The notes: generated by a model not told the origin, from the letters alone. 64,000 bases of DNA from Arsenicicoccus dermatophilus (GCF_022568795.1 NZ_JAKZHU010000001.1:1922001-1986000); one strand, 5' to 3'; counted from the first letter of the stretch, positions 38,722 through 57,409 are shown. A program made the numbers and translations.

Positions 38722-39551
38722 GGGGTGGCTCCTCGCTGTGCGAGTCGGCGGGCGCGCGCGGTCCACGCGGCCGGGTCGTGGCGCGCGTCGGGGGAACGCA
38801 CGCACCACACAAGGTATTCGCTGTTGCCGTCGGTGCCGAGGATGGGGCTGCCCGCGAGATCACGCACCTGCAACCCCGCGGCGGCGAGCGAGGTGAGCAC
38901 CGACTCGATGGCCTCCTGCCGGTGGCCGGCGTCGTGGACGATGCCACCCTTGCCCAGCCGCCCCCGGCCCACCTCGAACTGCGGCTTGATGAGCGCCACC
39001 AGGTCCCCGCCAGGGACCAGGAGGTCGGCGAGCCGCTCGGCCACCAGGGTCAGCGAGATGAAGCTCAGGTCGGTGACCAGCAGCTCGAAGGGGCCTCCGA
39101 GCGCTTCCGGCTCGGCGTCGCGGACCGACAGCCCGCTCCGCTCGGTCACCCGTGGGTCGGCGGCGACCGTCGGCGCGAGCTGACCGTGGCCCACGTCGAG
39201 CGCGCAGACGCCGGCGGCGCCTCGGGCGAGCAGCACCTGGGTGAAGCCACCGGTGCTGGCCCCCACGTCGATGCAGCGGCGGCCCTCGACCCGCACCTGG
39301 GGGAAGTCCTCGAGCGCCGCGAGCAGCTTGTGGGCCGCCCGGCTCACCCACGGGTCCCGCTCGCCCTCCACCGTGACGTCGTCCTGCGGTGCCACGGGCG
39401 AGGCGGGCCGGGTGCACGTCGCGCCCCGCAGCCTCACCCGCCCGGCGTCGACCAGTTCCCGGGCCTGACCACGCGAGCGGGCCAGACCGCGACGGACGAG
39501 GGCGACGTCCAGGCGCACGGGGGCGTCGGTGGTCGGCTCCTGGTCCGTCAT
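38718..39551 (-). CDS. tlyA: TlyA-family 2'-O-ribose rRNA methyltransferase
   Basis: In Mycobacterium TlyA methylates 16S C1409 and 23S C1920, which sets sensitivity to capreomycin-type antibiotics. This 277-residue homologue has the N-terminal S4 domain (LDVALVRRGLARSRGQAREL) and an FtsJ-type methyltransferase domain: SAM loop CIDVGASTGGFTQVLL, and candidates for the catalytic K-D-K residues in RAAHKLLAAL, VTDLSFISL and ALIKPQFEVG. ATG 39551 is the natural start. It is the head of the tlyA-nadK-recN group and lies downstream of the small conserved gene. Confidence 0.94.
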   Translation of the reverse strand: MTDQEPTTDAPVRLDVALVRRGLARSRGQARELVDAGRVRLRGATCTRPASPVAPQDDVTVEGERDPWVSRAAHKLLAALEDFPQVRVEGRRCIDVGASTGGFTQVLLARGAAGVCALDVGHGQLAPTVAADPRVTERSGLSVRDAEPEALGGPFELLVTDLSFISLTLVAERLADLLVPGGDLVALIKPQFEVGRGRLGKGGIVHDAGHRQEAIESVLTSLAAAGLQVRDLAGSPILGTDGNSEYLVWCVRSPDARHDPAAWTARARRLAQRGATP

Positions 39552-39596
39552 CGCGCGCTCCTGCCTGCTCGTCGTGGTGCTGACCCCGTCATGGCC

Positions 39597-39788
39597 TCAG
39601 GCGCCCGCGACCCCGGAGAGCCGTCCCTGCAGCACCTGGTGCACCCGCGCGGCCGCCTCGATCTGTGCCTGTCCGTCCTCGCGCTCACCGGCGAGCTCGA
39701 GCTCCCGCAGGGCGGACTCCACGGCCGGATCGGGTCCCCCACCAGGACCGAGGGTCGCCGGTGTCGGGACGTCGATCTCACCGGTCAT
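39597..39788 (-). CDS. Small conserved actinobacterial protein (Rv1693-like position)
   Basis: A 63-residue acidic protein starting TGEIDVPTPATLGPG, with a helical C-terminal half (ESALRELELAGEREDGQAQI). It occupies the place of Rv1693 between the HAD phosphatase and tlyA, which supports it as a real gene despite its size. No domain is recognised and the function is unknown. Confidence 0.6.
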   Translation of the reverse strand: MTGEIDVPTPATLGPGGGPDPAVESALRELELAGEREDGQAQIEAAARVHQVLQGRLSGVAGA

Positions 39789-39931
39789 GTCGCTGCCTCT
39801 CGCTGCGCCGCCACGGGTGCCCCTGTCGCGACCACCCTAGTCGCGGGGACCGACAGACCCCTGGTGGACAGGCGCACCCGTCAGCGGGACCGGTCGGCGC
39901 ACGAACCACCCCGGGCACCGGCCGGCGGGGC

Positions 39932-40972
39932 TCAGCGCGGGTCGATCCGCTGCAGGGTGGCGCGCACGCCGTCCGGCAGCGGCACCTCCAGCCGCTGCGC
40001 GTCGGTCGCCACCCACACGAGCGTCACCGCGGCGCGGACCTGCTCGATCGGCGAGCCACCGGACACCTCCAGGGTGTCGCCGTCCAGCCGGGCCGTCGCC
40101 TCACCGCAGGTGGCGCTCTCGGTGCCGTCCACCGACGGTGCGACATACGGCTCCTGCAGGGCGCGCAGGTCCAGGCCCAGGTATGTCGGTCGGAGCAGGC
40201 GGTCGGCCTCCGCGAGGGCCACCGGCCCGTCCACGCCCGTCAGCACGTGCAGGCTGGGCATGCCCGTCCGGTTCGCCCCCTCGATGTCCGTGTCCAGTCG
40301 GTCCCCGACGGCCAGCATCGTGGTCACGTCCCCGCCGACGCGGTCCGCGCAGCGGGTGTACAGCGGCGGGTAGGGCTTGCCCGCGACCTGCGGCTCCTCG
40401 CCGACGGCGTTGCGGACAGCGGCGACCGCGGAGCCGTTGCCCGGGGCGATGCCCCGGTCGGTGGGGATCGTCAGGTCCACGTTCGTCGCCATCCAGGCGG
40501 CCCCGGCGTTGACGGCATACGCCGTCTCCTTGAGGTCCGTCCAGGTCAGCTCGGTGCCGTAGCCCTGCAGCACGGCCTCGACCTGCTCGGCGACCGCGGG
40601 ATCGTCGATCCGCTGCTGGGGCGTGACCGGGGACAGCCCCACCTCGCGCAACGCCAGCGCGACACCCGGCCCGCCCACGGCCAGCACCACACCGCCCGGT
40701 GCCAGCTGCTCGGCAAGCAGGACCGCCCCGGCCTGGGCGCTGGTGACCACGTGCTCGGCATCCGTGCGGACACCCAGCTCGGTCAGGTGGGACGCGACCT
40801 CCGCGGCCGGGCGGCTGGCGTTGTTGGTGGCGTACATGACGGGTAGGCCCCGCTCGGCTGCGAGGTTGAGCGCGTCGACGGCGTGCTGCACGGGACCCGC
40901 CCCGCGGTAGACGACGCCGTCGAGATCGACGACGAGGCCGGCGCAGGTGTCCAGCAGCGAGCTGCCGCTCAT
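39932..40972 (-). CDS. HAD-IIA phosphatase (Rv1692-like, glycerol-3-phosphate phosphatase family)
   Basis: A 346-residue HAD subclass IIA phosphatase, NagD/PGP-like. Motif I LVVDLDGVVYRG, motif II ATNNASRPAAEV, Lys in AGKPYPPLY, motif III AVGDRLDTDIEGAN. Rv1692 at the same place is a glycerol-3-phosphate phosphatase that recycles lipid headgroups; this is the inferred role. A C-terminal extension of about 85 residues follows the core (LDGDTLEVSGGSPIEQVRA), as in Rv1692. ATG 40972 overlaps the TPR gene stop as ATGA. Confidence 0.9.
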   Translation of the reverse strand: MSGSSLLDTCAGLVVDLDGVVYRGAGPVQHAVDALNLAAERGLPVMYATNNASRPAAEVASHLTELGVRTDAEHVVTSAQAGAVLLAEQLAPGGVVLAVGGPGVALALREVGLSPVTPQQRIDDPAVAEQVEAVLQGYGTELTWTDLKETAYAVNAGAAWMATNVDLTIPTDRGIAPGNGSAVAAVRNAVGEEPQVAGKPYPPLYTRCADRVGGDVTTMLAVGDRLDTDIEGANRTGMPSLHVLTGVDGPVALAEADRLLRPTYLGLDLRALQEPYVAPSVDGTESATCGEATARLDGDTLEVSGGSPIEQVRAAVTLVWVATDAQRLEVPLPDGVRATLQRIDPR

Positions 40973-42351
40973 CGGCGGCCTCCCTCACGCGGCCCGGTCG
41001 CCTCGTCGGTCGGTGTCGATTCCTGCGGGGTCGGGACTGGCGTCGTCTTCGGCGCCTCAGGGGACTCGGCCCCCAGGTCCGCGGCGCCTCCGCGCGACGC
41101 GTCGTGGCGGGCCTCGGCGGTGTCGGTGCTCGCAGCGGTGTCGCCGTGGGGGCCCTCCGCCTCGGTCTCCGGCTGGGCGGCGGGCGTCTCGCGGGGGGCC
41201 TCGGCCTCGCGGGCACCCGCGCCATCCGCCTCCTCGTCGTCCTCCTCGCCCTCCAGGAGGTCGGTGAAGGTGAAGCCCTCGAGCTCGGCCAGACGCTCGT
41301 CCGCGTCGGTCTCGGCATCCTTGTCGCTCTGGGCAGCCCGGTGGAACCACTCGACGGCGCCGTCCTCGTCCCCCAGGGCCAGCAGCGCGTCCGCGTAGGC
41401 GTAGGCCAGGCGGGCGTACCAGGGCCGGTTCATGCCCTGGCGCAGGGCCGGTACCTCGAGCTCGACCTTGGCGGCCTCGAGCTGCCCCAGGTCCCGCCTG
41501 ACGCCGGAGATGACGATCAGGAGCTCGATCCGATCCTCCTGAGGCAGGCTCTGGGCGTCCGGCGAAGTCGCCAACTCCAGCGCCTTGTCCAGGCGACCGA
41601 GACCACGCTCGCAGTCCACCATGAAGGGGAGCAGGTGGTGCGATCCCGACAGCCGGCGGGCCGTGCGGAACTCGGCGAGGGCCTTGGCCCACTCCTCCCG
41701 GCGGTAGAGCACCAGGCCCATGGCCTCGCGCACCGCCGGGACGCGACCAGCCCGGCGAACCGCGGTCTCGGCATGCTCCAGGGCCTTGTCGTCGTCGACG
41801 CCGAGCAGCCGCGCGGCCATGACCAGGTGCTGGCCCACGCCTTCGGCGTTCTCCTTGCTCAGGGTGCGGAGCTGGTTCTTGACCGGACGCTCGAGCTCGA
41901 AGCCGGTCACGTCCTCGTCGATCAGCGGCTCGAGCTTGCGCCCCTCCAGACGCACCAGCCGTGAGCCGGAGTGGCGTTCCTCGTCCTGGGGTCCGGCGCG
42001 GCGCTCGTCCCGGTCGGCGAAGCGCATCCCCCTGGGGCCCTGCCCGCCACGAGGCGCGTGCCCCCGGCGCTCCCCGAATCTCGGACGATCCCCTCCTCGC
42101 GAGCGGTCGTCGCGGGTGTGCTGAGGCCGGCCACCGCGGTCGTCACGAGACTCGTACGGTCGACGGTCACCCCGGTCGTCGCGGTGGTCCGACGGGCGAC
42201 CATCGCGTGGCTGGTAGGGGCGCCGCTCCCCACGGTCCCCACTCCTGTCTCCGCGGGGTGACCGTTGGTCGCGACCGTACGGCCGTCGCTCCTCGCGCCT
42301 GGGCTCACGACGTGGCTGTCCGGACTCGCTCTCGGGCGCGTCGTCGTTCAT
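40969..42351 (-). CDS. TPR-repeat protein with disordered Arg/Asp-rich N-terminus
   Basis: A 460-residue protein in the position of Rv1691. Residues 1 to about 130 are a low-complexity, highly charged region with repeated RDDRGDRRPY-like blocks. About 140-375 are helical tetratricopeptide-like repeats (EHAETAVRRAGRVPAVREAM; KALAEFRTARRLSGSHHLL; YAYADALLALGDEDGAVEWF). The rest is a Glu/Ala-rich acidic tail. ATG 42351 follows GAGGAG. It is the first gene after the rRNA operon and leads the HAD gene. Function unknown; the charged N-terminus suggests nucleic acid or ribosome contact, which is only inference. Confidence 0.85.
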   Translation of the reverse strand: MNDDAPESESGQPRREPRREERRPYGRDQRSPRGDRSGDRGERRPYQPRDGRPSDHRDDRGDRRPYESRDDRGGRPQHTRDDRSRGGDRPRFGERRGHAPRGGQGPRGMRFADRDERRAGPQDEERHSGSRLVRLEGRKLEPLIDEDVTGFELERPVKNQLRTLSKENAEGVGQHLVMAARLLGVDDDKALEHAETAVRRAGRVPAVREAMGLVLYRREEWAKALAEFRTARRLSGSHHLLPFMVDCERGLGRLDKALELATSPDAQSLPQEDRIELLIVISGVRRDLGQLEAAKVELEVPALRQGMNRPWYARLAYAYADALLALGDEDGAVEWFHRAAQSDKDAETDADERLAELEGFTFTDLLEGEEDDEEADGAGAREAEAPRETPAAQPETEAEGPHGDTAASTDTAEARHDASRGGAADLGAESPEAPKTTPVPTPQESTPTDEATGPREGGRR

Positions 42352-42470
42352 CGGATTCTCCTCACGTCGCCGGCCAGGCAAGCCGGTAGGTCTCTATGCA
42401 CATGGGTCTGGACACAAGTATGCCCCAGCCGCCAGCCCAGGGGCCGGCGTCCGGGGCAGAAACAGAAATG

Positions 42471-42505
42471 CGTGTAGCCCCCAACCTGTGGTTGGGGGCT
42501 ACACG
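42471..42505 (-). terminator. rRNA operon terminator
   Basis: A perfect 15-bp stem (CGTGTAGCCCCCAAC with GTTGGGGGCTACACG) and a 5-base loop directly after 5S, followed on the minus strand by CATTTCTGTTTCTG. Strong intrinsic terminator of the rRNA operon. Confidence 0.92.
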
Positions 42506-42513
42506 TGAATGAT

Positions 42514-42632
42514 TGTCCGGCGGCGTCCTACTCTCCCACACCGTCACCAGTGCAGTACCATCGGCGCTGTAAGGCTTAGCTTCCGGGTTCGGAATGAGAC
42601 CGGGCGTTTCCCTTACGCTATGACCGCCGTAA
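42514..42632 (-). rRNA. rrf: 5S ribosomal RNA
   Basis: About 119 bases. On the minus strand it begins GTTACGGCGGTCATAGCG and ends GTAGGACGCCGCCGGACA, typical of actinobacterial 5S. The inner CCATTCCGAACCCGGAAGCT-type loop is clear. End points are estimates to within a few bases. Confidence 0.96.
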
Positions 42633-42677
42633 CTCTATCGACTTGTCAACAAACCAGGAAGGTTTGTGTGTCGGGAG

Positions 42678-42697
42678 CTACACAGTGGACGCGAGCA
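42678..42697 (-). repeat. 23S processing stalk, 3' arm
   Basis: This 20-base sequence (CTACACAGTGGACGCGAGCA on the plus strand) is the exact reverse complement of 45813-45832. The two arms flank 23S and would form the long precursor stem that RNase III cuts. Confidence 0.85.
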
Positions 42698-42704
42698 ATC
42701 TTCG

Positions 42705-47673
<4,969 letters not shown>

Positions 47674-48146
47674 AAATTTGTACAATCCCAGCAAACAGAA
47701 CAACAACCTGACGTTGCTGTCCGTCTACCAAAGGAACCTCAAACGAGGTAAAAAATTGGCATCAAACTTAGGCACGCTGTTGAGTTCTCAAACATCGGAC
47801 GCGCAACACCGTCGGGACTCTGACGAGTCCTTGCTGATGAGGGCTTCGATTGCGAACAAGATCTTGGGCTTCTCGGACCAGAGTGTTTCCACTCTGCGGT
47901 GCGCGCTTGGCTTGCTCTTCCTCTACTTTATCAGGCCTTCTTCGTTCTTCCTAATCGAGCGTTTCCGCTGCGATCTGGCATCACGAATCGACCTGAACCA
48001 GTCGAGGTGTTGTCGTCCGCGAGACCGGCCTACTTCGCTGCGAGGTTTCCCTGCTAGCAGTGGTGTCCGTTGCTCCCTGTCCGGGCGACATCGAGAACAT
48101 TACGGGAAGGTGACCGGTGAGTACAAGTCCCCTGGTCAGAACGGGT
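47674..48146 (-). promoter_or_regulatory. rrnP: rRNA operon promoter and leader region
   Basis: About 470 bases between the tyrS terminator and 16S with no gene. Candidate promoter 1: TTGTAC (48121-48126), 18-base spacer, TAATGT (48097-48102). Candidate promoter 2: TAAAGT at about 47926-47931 with a weak TTAGGA upstream. A boxA element (TTTGAGAACTCAACAGCGTGCC region, 47771-47792) typical of actinobacterial rRNA leaders lies 100 bases before 16S. The base composition is clearly more AT-rich than the flanking genes. Exact start sites are not determined. Confidence 0.7.
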
Positions 48147-48191
48147 GTGGCCCCAGTAGCGGCCCCCGAGGGGAGCGGCTACCGGGGCCAC
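48147..48191 (-). terminator. Hairpin after tyrS
   Basis: A long imperfect stem: GTGGCCCCAGTAGCGGCCCC against GGGGAGCGGCTACCGGGGCC, with a bulge and G-U pairs. It lies 20 bases past the tyrS stop and should insulate tyrS from the rRNA promoter. Confidence 0.65.
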
Positions 48192-48210
48192 CTCGGCGAC
48201 CCGGACGGGC

Positions 48211-49473
48211 TCAGGCCGGCATACGACCTGCTGCCATCGACTTGCGCCCGCGGCGGAGCAGGACCACCCGGCCGTGCAGGAAGTCCGGCGCACCGATGAT
48301 GGCCTCCGGGTCGCAGACCTTGACGCCGTTGACCGACGCCCCACCGTCCTTGAGCGCGCGACGCGCTTCGTTGCGGGACGCGACCAGCCCGCAGGACACG
48401 AGGGCGTCCACCACGGTGTCCCCGGGGCGCACCTCTCCCCCGGGCAGCTCGGCCGTGGCGTCCAGGAGGGTCTGCTCGTCCAGAGTGCCGAGGTCCCCCT
48501 TGCCGAACAGCGCCTCGGAGGCCGCCTGGACCGAGGCCGTGGCCGCGGCCCCGTGCACCAGGGTGGTGACGTCCGCCGCGAGGGTCTTCTGGGCGGTACG
48601 CCGGAAGGGCTCCTCCGCCACCTGTCGCTCCAGCTCGGCGATCTCCTCCCTCGTGCGGTCGGTGAAGACCTTGAGCAGGGTGACCACCGAGGCGTCCTCG
48701 ACGTTGAGCCAGTACTGGTAGAAGGCGTAGGGCGAGGTCATCGCCGGGTCCAGCCAGACGGCGTTCCCCTCGGACTTGCCGAGCTTGTTGCCGGCCGAGT
48801 CGGTGACGAGGGGTGTCGTCAGCAGGTGCACGGACGCCCCCTCCACCCGGTGGATCAGGTCGGAGCCGGCCGTGAGGTTGCCCCACTGGTCCTGCCCGCC
48901 CGTCTGCAGGGTGCACCCGTGGCGGCGGTAGAGCTCGAGGTAGTCCAGGCCCTGGAGCATCTGGTAGCTCAGCTCGGTGAAGCTGATGCCCTCGTCGCTG
49001 GCGAGGCGGGCGGCCACCGCGTCCTTCTTGATCATCTGGTTGACCCGGAAGTGCTTGCCCACGTCCCGCAGGAAGTCCAGCGCCGTGATCTGCTCGGTCC
49101 AGTCCAGGTTGTTGACCATCAGGGCGGGGTTGTCCCCCTCGAAGGTCAGGAAGGGGCGGACCTGGCGCTGGATGGCGGCGGTCCACTCGGCCGTCTGCTC
49201 CTTGGTCTTGAGCACGCGCTCGGAGGTGGGCCGGGGGTCACCGATCAGACCGGTCGACCCGCCCACCAGGGCGATGACGCGGTGTCCCGCCCGCTGCAGG
49301 TGCCGCAGCATGATCAGCTGGACCAGGTTGCCGAAGTGGAGCGAGGGCGCCGTGGGGTCGAAACCGCAATAGACCGTGATCGGTCCGTCCTCAAGGGCCT
49401 GACGCAGGGCCGCCTCGTCGGTGGACTGCGCCACCAGGCCTCGCCACTGCAGCTCGTCGAGGATCGCGCTCAC
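48211..49473 (-). CDS. tyrS: Tyrosyl-tRNA synthetase
   Basis: Class I synthetase, 420 residues. HIGH-type motif is PSLHFGN, the KMSKS-type motif is KLGKSEG, and the Tyr pocket is in YQMLQGLDYLELY and QTGGQDQWGNLTAG. The C-terminal S4 domain (ASRNEARRALKDGGASVNG) binds tRNA. It lies directly upstream of the rRNA operon on the same strand. Confidence 0.97.
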   Translation of the reverse strand: MSAILDELQWRGLVAQSTDEAALRQALEDGPITVYCGFDPTAPSLHFGNLVQLIMLRHLQRAGHRVIALVGGSTGLIGDPRPTSERVLKTKEQTAEWTAAIQRQVRPFLTFEGDNPALMVNNLDWTEQITALDFLRDVGKHFRVNQMIKKDAVAARLASDEGISFTELSYQMLQGLDYLELYRRHGCTLQTGGQDQWGNLTAGSDLIHRVEGASVHLLTTPLVTDSAGNKLGKSEGNAVWLDPAMTSPYAFYQYWLNVEDASVVTLLKVFTDRTREEIAELERQVAEEPFRRTAQKTLAADVTTLVHGAAATASVQAASEALFGKGDLGTLDEQTLLDATAELPGGEVRPGDTVVDALVSCGLVASRNEARRALKDGGASVNGVKVCDPEAIIGAPDFLHGRVVLLRRGRKSMAAGRMPA

Positions 49474-49498
49474 AGGTCTCGTCTCCTTGCTCGTCGTC

Positions 49499-49518
49499 GC
49501 CCCGGCACACGCCGGGGC
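49499..49518 (-). terminator. Hairpin between GNAT gene and tyrS
   Basis: An 8-bp stem GCCCCGGC with GCCGGGGC and a 4-base loop, 44 bases past the GNAT stop and 26 bases before tyrS. It is likely a terminator of the upstream unit or a tyrS leader structure. Confidence 0.5.
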
Positions 49519-49561
49519 ATGCCCATCGTGCCAGGTGGCTGGGCCGGGGCGCGTCCGGACG

Positions 49562-50131
49562 TCAGCGCCGGGGCGCCGCCGGATCCCCCTCCAGCATCGC
49601 GAAGTGGTACTCGTCCACCCAGGTGCCGTCGAGCTGGGTGGCCTTGCGCAGAGCGGCCTCCTGGGTCATGCCCAGGGACCTCACCAGGCGGCTGGCGGCG
49701 GTGTTGCCCTCCAGGGTGATCGCGAACACCCGGTGGGCGCGCAGGTCGCGGAAGGCGTGGTCGAGCAGCGCCCGGCCGATCTCGGAGGCGTAGCCGCGCC
49801 GGTGGTACTTCGCGTGCAGCACACAGCTGAACTCGTAGACGTCCGGGTGCTCGTAGCGGTGGAAGACCACGTGCCCCACCACCCGATCCTTGGACTTGCG
49901 CACGAGGGCGAGCACCGGCGGGTCGTCCCCCACCCAGCGGGACAGGAACCGGCGCACCTGCTTCTCGGAGTAGGTGTCGTCGACGAAGCGCATCACCTGC
50001 GGGTCCGCGAGATAGCTGCGCACCGCCTTGAAGTCGTCCTCCTGGAACGGCCGCAGCCGCAGCCGGGACGTCTCCACGGCCTCGCTCACGGCCGACACCG
50101 GCCTGTCGTTGCTCACCTGCTGCGCTCCCAC
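49562..50131 (-). CDS. GNAT-family N-acetyltransferase (RimJ/RimL-like)
   Basis: A 189-residue protein of the RimJ/RimL-like acetyltransferase type. TSRLRLRPFQEDDFKAVRSY opens the fold; the acetyl-CoA loop is KYHRRGYASEIGRAL; the end is NTAASRLVRSLGMTQEA. The acceptor is unknown; relatives modify ribosomal proteins or antibiotics. The start could be the first codon or a GTG at 50116. No break was found in this copy, unlike the GNAT gene at 22126. Confidence 0.85.
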   Translation of the reverse strand: MGAQQVSNDRPVSAVSEAVETSRLRLRPFQEDDFKAVRSYLADPQVMRFVDDTYSEKQVRRFLSRWVGDDPPVLALVRKSKDRVVGHVVFHRYEHPDVYEFSCVLHAKYHRRGYASEIGRALLDHAFRDLRAHRVFAITLEGNTAASRLVRSLGMTQEAALRKATQLDGTWVDEYHFAMLEGDPAAPRR

Positions 50132-50229
50132 TCGGCGTCCATGACCCCGTCGTCGTCTCCCTGCCGACTCAAGAGTAGGTGCCGATCCGCCGTCGCCGCG
50201 CGGTCATCCACGTCCCACGTGTGGCGCCG

Positions 50230-50847
50230 TCACCCGGTCCGTGAGCGGCGCCGCCGTGACGTCGCGGGCCGATAGGTCGACACGCAGGGCTCGTCCGCGA
50301 GCCAGAAGCGCCACGGATAGCTCTCGCCGTCGCCACCGGGCCCGGACACCCCGACCCGTGGCCCGGTGCGAATCTCCCCCGCCGGAGAGGCCCCTCGCTC
50401 GAGGGTGACCTCTCCCCCGGCGACCAGGTCGAGGCCGCCGTGACCGAGGTCCAGCCCGAGCGCCCGGGTCAGCCGCCCCGGCCCGCGAGCCCAGTCCCGA
50501 GGCCGTATGCCGGGCCCTCGCCGCTCGCCCACGACCTCGTGCCCACCCACCACCTCACCCGCACGCAGCAGCACCGCCGAGGCCTCGCCCGTCGGTCCGG
50601 TGACGACGTTGACCGCGTGGTGCATGCCGTAGGAGAGGTAGACGTAGAGGTGACCGGCCTCCCCGAACATCACCTCGGTGCGCGGCGTGGGTCCCCGAAA
50701 GGCGTGCGACCCCGGGTCCTGGGGTCCGGCATACGCCTCGACCTCGGTGAGACGCAGCGCGACCGGACCGTGCCGCAGCACGCAGCCGAGGAGGTCTGGG
50801 GCGACCTCCAGCACCGGACGGGCGTAGAACGCGCGGTCGAGGACCAT
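50230..50847 (-). CDS. 3-methyladenine DNA glycosylase (MPG/AAG type)
   Basis: Base-excision enzyme that removes alkylated purines. The 205-residue protein begins DRAFYARPVLEVAPDLLG. The catalytic Glu lies in LTEVEAYAGPQDPGSHAF, and MFGEAGHLYVYLSYGMHHAV carries the intercalating Tyr region. ATG 50847 lies 4 bases past the argH stop, so it is the last gene of the arginine operon, a known arrangement in actinobacteria. A basic tail ends the protein. Confidence 0.9.
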   Translation of the reverse strand: MVLDRAFYARPVLEVAPDLLGCVLRHGPVALRLTEVEAYAGPQDPGSHAFRGPTPRTEVMFGEAGHLYVYLSYGMHHAVNVVTGPTGEASAVLLRAGEVVGGHEVVGERRGPGIRPRDWARGPGRLTRALGLDLGHGGLDLVAGGEVTLERGASPAGEIRTGPRVGVSGPGGDGESYPWRFWLADEPCVSTYRPATSRRRRSRTG

Positions 50848-50851
50848 CGGG

Positions 50852-52462
<1,611 letters not shown>

Positions 52463-52959
52463 TCAGTCCTCGTGGACGCCTGCGAGCCGCAGGAGCCTGG
52501 CCGCCACGGCCTGCCCGCCGTCCGGCTCGGCGGCGATCACCAGGATGGTGTCGTCACCGGCGATGGTGCCCACGATGTCGCCCTCGCGGGCCATGTCGAT
52601 GGCGCTGGCGAGGAAGTTGGCCGCACCCGGCGGGGTCCGCACGATGACGAGGTTGGCGGAGGGGCGGGCCGAGACCAGGAGCTCCTCGCAGACCTTGCGC
52701 AGACGACCCGACACCTCGGCGTCGTCGGGCGCGATGCGCGGCGTCTGGTCGCCGCCCAGCCCCGGCAGGGCGTAGACGAGGGTGCGGCCCTGGCGGACCT
52801 TGACGGCGCCGAGGTCCACCAGGTCGCGGGACAGCGTCGCCTGGGTGATCTCGACCCCCTCTGCGGAGAGCAGCTCGAGCAGCTCGTTCTGCGACCGGAC
52901 GGTGGTCCGGGCGAGGATGTCGGCGATCAGCTGGTGCCGGGCGCCGCGGGTCTGGGCGA

Positions 52960-52963
<4 letters not shown>
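52463..52963 (-). CDS. argR: Arginine repressor
   Basis: Hexameric arginine-dependent repressor. The 166-residue protein has an N-terminal winged helix (RSQNELLELLSAEGVEITQA, TLSRDLVDLGAVKV) and the C-terminal arginine-binding and oligomerisation domain (PGAANFLASAIDMAREGDIV, GTIAGDDTILVIA). ATG 52963 follows GGGAGGA and overlaps the argD stop as ATGA. It likely controls the argC promoter at 57357. Confidence 0.96.
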
Positions 52964-54161
<1,198 letters not shown>

Positions 54162-54165
<4 letters not shown>

Positions 54166-55164
54166 GCGGTCCCCTCCGGCCGAGCCGCGGTGATCATCGT
54201 GCCGACGCCTTCGCTGGTGAAGACCTCGAGGAGCAACGAGTGCGCCACCCGCCCGTCGATCAGGTGCGCCTGCGGCACCCCACCACGGACCGCCGCCACG
54301 CACGCCTCCAGCTTGGGGATCATCCCGGCCTCGACCCGACGGGCCAGCTCGGCGGCCTGGTCGACGTCCAGGTGGGCGACGAGCGAGTCCGGGTCCGGGT
54401 GGTCGAGGTAGACCCCCTCGACGTCGGTGAGCACCACGAGCTTGGTGGCGCCGAGGGCGACCGCCAGCGCCGCGGCCGCGGTGTCGGCGTTGACGTTGAG
54501 CACCCGACCGTCGCCGTCCAGGTCCGGCGCCACCGTGGAGACGACGGGGATCCGCCCGGCGTCCAGGATGTCCTCCACCGCCGCCGGGCTCACCTCCACC
54601 ACCTCCCCCACCAGGCCGAGGTCGACCTCGGTGCCGTCCACGACGGTCCCGCGGCGGCGTGCGCCCAGGAGGTGGGCGTCCTCCCCCGACAGGCCGACCG
54701 CCAAGGGACCGTGCTGGTTGAGCAGGCCCACGAGCTCGCGACCGACCTGTCCGGTGAGGACCATCCGCACCACGTCCATGACCTCGGGCGTCGTGACTCG
54801 CAGACCCCCGCGGAAGTCGCTGGACATCCCCAGCCGGCCGAGCATCGCCCCGATCTGGGGGCCACCCCGTGCACCACGACCGGTCGGCCGACGAGCACGG
54901 TGCCGGGGGCCTCGCCGGGGCCACCCCCGTGCACCACGACCGGTCGGAGCCCGGCGTAGCGCAGGAAGGCGACGTCCTGGGCGAAGGCCGACTTGAGCTC
55001 GTGGTCGACCATCGCGTTGCCGCCGTACTTGACGACGACGAGGGCGCCGCGGAGCTGCTCCATCCACGGCAGGGCCTCGGTGAGCACCCGGGCCTTGGCC
55101 AGGAGCTCGGGGTGGGAGTGCAGGAGCCGGGGCGGGGCCGGGCGGCGCGGGCCGGGGTGCGTGG

Positions 55165-55168
<4 letters not shown>
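54162..55168 (-). pseudogene. argB: Acetylglutamate kinase with 60-base insertion and frameshift
   Basis: N-acetylglutamate kinase, the second step of the pathway. ATG 55168 overlaps the argJ stop as ATGA. The N-terminal frame has ATP loop [19 protein letters not shown] and PVVVHGGGP. Then, instead of QIGAML, it reads [12 protein letters not shown], a second PVVVHG, and leaves frame (VAPRSGR). The family sequence resumes in another frame at [19 protein letters not shown] and goes to the end ([12 protein letters not shown]). One missing base in the second GGGGG run (54862-54868) explains the break; with it restored, the insertion is exactly 20 codons in frame. As written the kinase is not made. 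Confidence 0.9.
54857..54947. repeat. Direct repeat pair inside argB
   Basis: Two 31-base copies, 54857-54887 and 54917-54947, both including GTGCACCACGACCGGTCGG, are separated by 29 bases that have no match on either side. They differ only in run lengths (5 G/4 C versus 4 G/5 C). The spacing is 60 bases. The unit encodes the glycine loop PVVVHGGGP of the kinase. Confidence 0.92.
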
Positions 55169-57392
<2,224 letters not shown>

Positions 57393-57409
57393 CCGGGACG
57401 CGCAGCGAC

